Assembly: GCA_033977485.1 (NCBI GenBank)
Contig: CM066988.1
Span: 31,554,001-31,618,000, forward strand
Length of the DNA: 64,000 nt
Direction: 5' to 3'
DNA from: Hydrangea macrophylla
Taxonomy: Eukaryota; Streptophyta; Magnoliopsida; Cornales; Hydrangeaceae
Part shown: piece by piece, positions 59,389 to 64,000 of the stretch
Position numbering within the stretch: the first letter of the stretch is position 1
How the letters are laid out: every line of letters begins with the position of its first letter
Translations under genes and position numbers: made by a program
The notes under the pieces: model-generated
Seen by the model: only the letters and a program-made list of their open reading frames with translations
Database searches by the model: none
What the model was told of the DNA's origin: nothing

Positions 59389-59868
59389 TCATTCCTTCAT
59401 CATCACCTTCACTCCTTTCTCACTCATGTGACCAAGTCTTTTATGCCATGTACTGGCATGAATTCCAGACGACGCCACTGTTATGCTACTGTAGGTACCC
59501 GAGGAGACATATAGGGTGCCTTTTTTCTTACTATAAGCCAAAACCATGAGCCCTTTGCTTATCTTCCAAGAATCTGCTATGAATGACATTATTACTACAG
59601 TTCCTGACAACTACCCAACCAAAATCAAGTTCCTTGTCAAACTATGCACAGGTCTGACATCCTTCAAATTTAATACTGTCTTATTGGTTTGAGTAATTTG
59701 TACATCACCCTTCCTAACAATATTGTAGGCCTCGTCATAAACTAAATAGACTTTTATGAAATTTCCCTGCACATAATTCTGAAGGACATCCATGCGTGGG
59801 GTGGCATAGAATGAAGCTCTCGAGTCTGCAGTCCATGACTCATTATGAGAGTCTGCTACACAAATCAA
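59389..59868 (-). pseudogene. Copia protease and GAG-pre-integrase region
   Basis: 59611-59868 holds the protease site as ADSRASFYATP: the catalytic DSG is DSR, which should abolish activity. 59389-59610 holds STWHKRLGHMSEKGVKVMM, the HHCC zinc-binding start of integrase. Stops separate these frames. Confidence 0.85.
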
Positions 59869-59929
59869 GGCATCACTATCCTCATCTTTAGCAATGTTTG
59901 CGGTGTTCCTACCCCCTTGATTGTTGCCA

Positions 59930-60726
59930 TTCTATTGCTTTCTCAAATTTTTGCAATCTCTCTTGTAGTTCCCCTTTTCACCACAATCCTAGCATTAAGC
60001 TAATTTTTTATCACGTCCGTGAGATTTTGATCTCCCTTTTCTCGATTTTGATTTGTTGTTCCCACGAGAACCATTGTTCCAATTTTTATTGTTGCCCCTA
60101 TTCAATTTTCTACCTCTTTCGTCTACATTCAATGCTGAACCAGACGTTGAGTCTTCCTCTGAAGATCTCCTATGAGCTTCTTCTCCCAAAACAAATCCAG
60201 CCATATCTTCAAATTTTAGAACTGAGGACCCAGATGAATTACTTATAGCCACGACCAGTCCAATCCAACTGTCTGCCAAACTTGACAGAAGTAACAAGGC
60301 TTTTAACTCATCATCAAATACAATTTTCACAGACTCCAATTGGATTGTTATTGTATTGAACTCATTCAGATGTTCGACAATGATTGCATCATCTGCCATC
60401 TTTAGATTGAACAACTTCTTCATCAAATGAACTTTATTGGATGCAGAGGGCTTTTCGTTCATCTTCTCTAGGGCTATGAACAACCCTGCTATCATCTTCT
60501 CCTTTTTGATGTTCGAAGCAACCGATGGTGATAGACTAAACCGTGGGGTTCCTAGGGCTTTACGATCTAGTACAACCCAATCTTCGTCTTTCATATTTGG
60601 TGGTTTTGTGTCTTCGATGGGCAGGTATAGATCCTTCTGGTATAGCACATCTTCAATCTGCATCTTCCAGAAAGCAAAGTTTGAACAATTGAACTTCTCA
60701 ATCTTAACTTTTCCTTCCTTTGCCAT
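59930..60726 (-). pseudogene. Copia gag
   Basis: 243 codons from an ATG at 60726, 22 bp from the primer site. The start KIEKFNCSNFAFWKMQIEDV, LYLPIEDTKPPNMKDEDWVV and the UBN2-type block VEHLNEFNTITIQLESVKI match Tnt1-type gag; ends in an Arg/Lys/Asn-rich tail. After a stop at 60000-59995 a CCHC knuckle (DCGEKGNYKRDC) follows at ~59990-59955. The capsid-like part is the longest intact copia frame here. Confidence 0.9.
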
Positions 60727-61041
60727 TGTGAATCACTGGTCTATAACCTGGCTCTGATATCAATTATTATGAATAATGACCTATAACACAATTCAAGCAC
60801 ACACAGAAATAAGAAATAGATAAACCACAACACAAGATACGCCCTGTAGTTTGGCCAATTTGACTACGTCCACAACCTCTCACACCAGTTCACTATATTC
60901 AAAGATCAGAAAAGATTACAAGTTTTCTCTCTAAAAAAAATAGCTTTCAACACACTACGATTGCACAAAGAAGGGATAATATATCCCACAAAACCCCCGA
61001 ACCCCCGGTATCAGATTGGATCAGACTTCACAAACCCAACA

Positions 61042-61416
61042 AAGAAAGTGACCCTCAAAGGACCATACATATGGGTGTATTTGGGTTGACATCTTCGGAA
61101 TACATTCTCACCCATTCTAATTCTCTACCCTCTTCGTTTTTAACTTATTTTAAAGATGGATTCTTATACAATCACAAAAACAAGTCTTTGCTATTTCTGC
61201 TTTTAAGTTGGAGGTAACAAATAACTCTCACTCTTTTGATATATATATATATATATATATATAAATATTGACACATGTACTATAGAAAAAATGGTCACTT
61301 TCGTACCAAATGGAACATAAGAGGTGGTCGCGCATATGCATGGCTTTGGAAGGGGTTGATTGATTATAGATTTGACCTTTTGCATTATTTATATCTAGTA
61401 CCTACTCAGCTTTATG
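61042..61416. repeat. Duplicate B right half and AT-rich spacer
   Basis: 61042-61214 matches 55175-55308; a (TA)n run is at 61231-61263. Nothing else recognised before the hairpin at 61417. Confidence 0.6.
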
Positions 61417-61468
61417 GACCCTTTTTGTCTCCAGCTAGCTTATGAGCTAGCTAGAGACAAAAAGGGTC
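61417..61468. repeat. Large inverted repeat at the start of satellite block 2
   Basis: GACCCTTTTTGTCTC-AGCTAGCT, four-base loop, then AGCTAGCT-GAGACAAAAAGGGTC with one extra base in each arm: 24-bp arms. The right arm is the first satellite unit; the left arm is an inverted fragment of the same unit. Confidence 0.9.
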
Positions 61469-61865
61469 AATACATCCACTTAAGGCAAACTATGCCTGGG
61501 AGATGCAGTTATGAGCCTTTTAGGAGAACATCATGAGCGTTTGCAATAGTGACATGCGGGGTGCCTCAGGTAGAGGGCTTTGCGACATCTCTGTGCGAAT
61601 TAGTTGGAGACAAAAAGGGTCCACAAAGCCAATTAAGGTGAACTATGCCCGGGAGACGCAGTGTGAGTCTTTCAGGCAAACATCACGAGCATTTACAACA
61701 ATGACATATGGATTGCCTCATCTAGAGGGATTTGAGACATCTCTATGTATAGCTCTTCAAGCGAGCTAGGTGGAGACAAAAAGGGTCTATAGAGGCACTT
61801 AAGGAGAACTATGATCGGGAGACGCAGTGATGAGCCTTTTAGGCGAACATCACGAGCAGGAGATT
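61440..61865. repeat. ~165-bp satellite of T1, block 2
   Basis: About two and a half units with the landmarks of 38250-38790 (GAGACAAAAAGGGTC at 61454, 61607 and 61783). Same orientation. It connects T1's left part to the antisense gene region on the right. Confidence 0.85.
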
Positions 61866-62544
61866 CTTGCAATGCAAATGGGATTTAATATTCTGTTGGG
61901 GAACAAATGAGACATCACTCTACTAGGAAAAGGTACTTCTAGAGCTGTCAAGGCTAACCAGGAGTACTATGTATAATTCAAAACTTACTTGAATGGATGA
62001 ATGTGACAATGTAGGACTTCTAGCAACTGATGCCATGTAATGCTAAATGAGACTAATTGCTCTATCGGGGATCCATATGTATGTAAATGGTATTCTATGA
62101 ATGTTTGCAAGCACTCAACCTTGTGAAAAATGGATCAAAAATGCATTAAAAGGATCAAAATGGAGCCAAAATTGGATCCGGGGACCAAACAGAGCATTAG
62201 AGGGGCATAAATGCACGAAACATGGAAAACTGGGTTGAGTGCCATGGTGGCACTAGGAGAGTTCCATGCAGCACTGGAAGAGAGCCACCATGGATCTTAG
62301 CCTCTATTTTAGGCATTTTGTTCCTTACTTGCTACCTATTTCAAAATTTGCTTATTTTCTCTCAAAAGTTGTTCCTTTTTCTCCATTTTCTCTCCATTCT
62401 CATCCTCTAAATCGAGGTTCTCTCATCCTCACTTGGATTTTTCAAAATCAAAATCTCATTTAAACATTTGGAAATCAATTATTTACTCACTCAAAATCAC
62501 CTCCAAACATCACCAAATCACAAGTTCATCATTCAAATTAAAAA
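61866..62544 (+). promoter_or_regulatory. Leader/promoter region of the T1 antisense gene
   Basis: Non-coding. At 62180-62330 lies a block with AGTGCCATGGTGGCACT and GAGAGCCACCATGG that resembles 37190-37345 in the T1 LTR in the same orientation. From 62330 on it becomes a pyrimidine-rich, gene-leader-like sequence up to the ATG at 62545. Promoter function is inference. Confidence 0.4.
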
Positions 62545-63970
62545 ATGTCAACATCTTCATCTTTAGGTTCATCTTTTAACATCAAGAGTGGGGTTCTTCT
62601 TCCTCTCAATCATCGGGAGGGGAGACACTCCTACAAACCTTCATCCAATTGCTTCCCTCTTGAGCAATTCATAAGAGATCATCATCAACATTTATCCTTC
62701 AATGCTAGGGAAGGAGAGGTATTTTCAAAGCTTTTTATTTTCTTCTTCTCATATGCAATTAGTTACCGAATTGGTGCTTACTAATGAATGCATGCATGCT
62801 CTAATATGGACTCCTCATGTTTGATTTCATTCTTTGGGCAAGAATCAAAAGTTAACATTTTCAAAATTTGGGTTTTCAAATTATGCACACAAGGTGTCCA
62901 TAAAAATGCCCGACTCATAAATTTCTTCTCTCTTGTCATCATAGGTAACAAGGATCACTTTGAAAGGGCACGAGTGCCCTACCCTTGGCTATAAGTGGTA
63001 CGAAGGACTTTCAGAGGCTGTGAAAACCAAGGTGAAAGCCACTGGCTTCGGTGAATTCATAAAACTATTGGTTGGGAGTTCCAATGACTTGGTGAATCTA
63101 TCTAGTCTAGCAAAAGGTGGTGGGACTCCACCAACACATTCCATCTTCCTTTCAGGGAGATGACTAAGACCCCAAATTGACTTCTCTATAATCACCGGGC
63201 TTCGGGTAGGAAGAGATCCTATCATCACGGATCTTTCACTAGACACCTCTAGACAAAAGGTAATCAATCTATTGGGGATATACCCACCTAGAGTGGTGAG
63301 CAGTGCAGTTCCTTATGCTTGGTTTCTAGAAACCTTCCACAGATACGATCAATTCACCATCGACCAGGTCACTAGAGCATTTATCATGTATATTCTAGGA
63401 TGTTCCCTATTTATCACCAAAGCAGATCAGATTCATCTATTTATCTTAGGGAGCTTGGCTAATCTTGACTGAATCCATACATATGATTAGGGTGGGGCAA
63501 GCCTAGCAATTATCTATAGGCAAATAGGAGAAATCTGTTGGTTGGGCCCAACATCGGTTGGAGGCTTCTGGAGGGTTTAGGAGGTATCACTCAATCTATT
63601 CTTTCTTCTTTTCTTAATCCTTTATTCTTTTCTTTTATGGCATTCTAATGGCTCTCTTGTCTTCCTTAACAATTATGGAGCTTCGAATACTTTAGAATGC
63701 TAGCTCCTAAACCTATGAACTTGAGTGCTAGTCTATTCCCCAAGGGTCTCAAATAGGTGAAGGAGAAAGTGGGTATGAAGGTTAGAGTTCATGATCTCAA
63801 GAAATGCAGGGACTTCTTAACTCGTCTCATTGGGGAAAAGAAAAGGTTATGTGGGAACCCTTGATCTAGAATTCCTTGTACTACAAAGGCTCCCTATGCG
63901 TCGGTGATCTAACTACAAAACTGCGCATCCTATTCACGGGCCTTTATGCTGTTGCTTGGTATTTGAGTGA
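62545..63970 (+). pseudogene. Plant mobile domain (PMD) gene remnant, antisense in T1, spliced
   Basis: Exon 1, 62545-62718, encodes 58 residues and ends GAG|GTATTT; exon 2 starts after CATCATAG at 62945 in phase and reads YKWYEGLSEAVKTKVKATGF. Two frameshifts (~63115, ~63175) then give NTFHLPF and EMTKTP, DFSIITGLRVGRDPIITD, FLETF, TRAFIMYILGCSLF, DQIHLFILGSLANLD, GGASLAIIYRQIGE and GGFWRV: the landmarks of the PMD family. Stops at 63471 and 63489. A further piece (LWSFEYFRMLAPKP, ~63674) resembles the C-terminal part. PMD proteins occur as host silencing or development genes and inside transposons; position here argues for the latter. Cut by the window edge. Confidence 0.75.
62719..62944 (+). 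other. Intron of the PMD pseudogene
   Basis: 226 bp, GT...AG borders (GTATTTTCAAAG; TTGTCATCATAG), T-rich, joining two phase-0 exons without a stop. Predicted from sequence only. Confidence 0.55.
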
Positions 63971-64000
63971 GAGGGTTCTATGGCAAGCATGCCTTCTAGA

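Larger units (their letters stand above)
56444..61041 (-). mobile_element. Ty1/copia element, Tork/Tnt1-like, with both LTRs
   Basis: LTRs 56444-56722 (3', 279 bp) and 60764-61041 (5', 278 bp), roughly a tenth diverged by eye. Primer site (minus TTGATATCAGAGCCAGG, tRNA-Met type) beside the 5' LTR; polypurine tract CTTCAAGTGGGAGAT beside the 3' LTR. Order on the minus strand is gag, protease, integrase, RT, RNase H, the copia order. All domains are present but frames are repeatedly broken, so it is an old inactive copy. Confidence 0.9.

Overview
This is plant nuclear DNA made almost entirely of nested LTR retrotransposons. Evidence: Ty3/gypsy and Ty1/copia polyprotein remnants, plant-type LTRs with tRNA-Met or tRNA-Arg-like primer sites and polypurine tracts, a 5S-rRNA-derived (Cassandra-like) LTR, and a plant mobile domain (PMD) pseudogene. 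I see no intact host gene, tRNA, functional rRNA or CRISPR. The species cannot be named from this window; the Tat/Ogre-like and Athila-like elements suggest a repeat-rich, gene-poor region of a large-genome plant.

Layout, oldest layers first. T1 is a Tat/Ogre-like element on the minus strand. Its 3' LTR is split into 31653-31977 and 36371-37843, followed by a polypurine tract, a ~165-bp satellite (38250-38790, resuming 61440-61865) and an antisense (plus-strand) spliced PMD pseudogene (62545-64000). T2, a second minus-strand Tat-like element (25887-31652), sits in T1's LTR and has its own minisatellites and antisense exon. Gypsy A (minus, 1154-25886) sits in T2. Its integrase is split by family G, which has giant 4.4-4.7 kb LTRs (2080-8255, 10780-19859, and a solo LTR at 31978-36370). 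Family G LTRs were in turn hit by an Athila-like solo LTR (3368-4906), a plus-strand Tat-like element T3 (12473-16620) and a 611-bp solo LTR (17095-17705). Another copy of that last family ends at 1153 inside A's 3' LTR.

What appears to be T1's satellite is interrupted at 38790-61416 by a broken plus-strand gypsy (B, 38796-42310), a non-autonomous element N (42392-54364, perfect ATTTG target duplication) carrying an Athila-like 3' part in its left LTR (43029-50000), an unassigned stretch, and a minus-strand Tork/Tnt1-like copia with both LTRs (56444-61041).

Several insertions are exact to the base, with TG...CA ends and 5-bp duplications; two are confirmed by the uninterrupted paralogous LTR. 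The least expected signal is clustered palindromes in LTRs (GATCGATC, AGTCGACT, GTGCC-GGCAC). In the Athila-like and Tat-like elements these lie about 80-230 bp upstream of the LTR TATA box, and related blocks recur upstream of the extra internal ORFs, as if LTR promoter modules also drive accessory or antisense genes.
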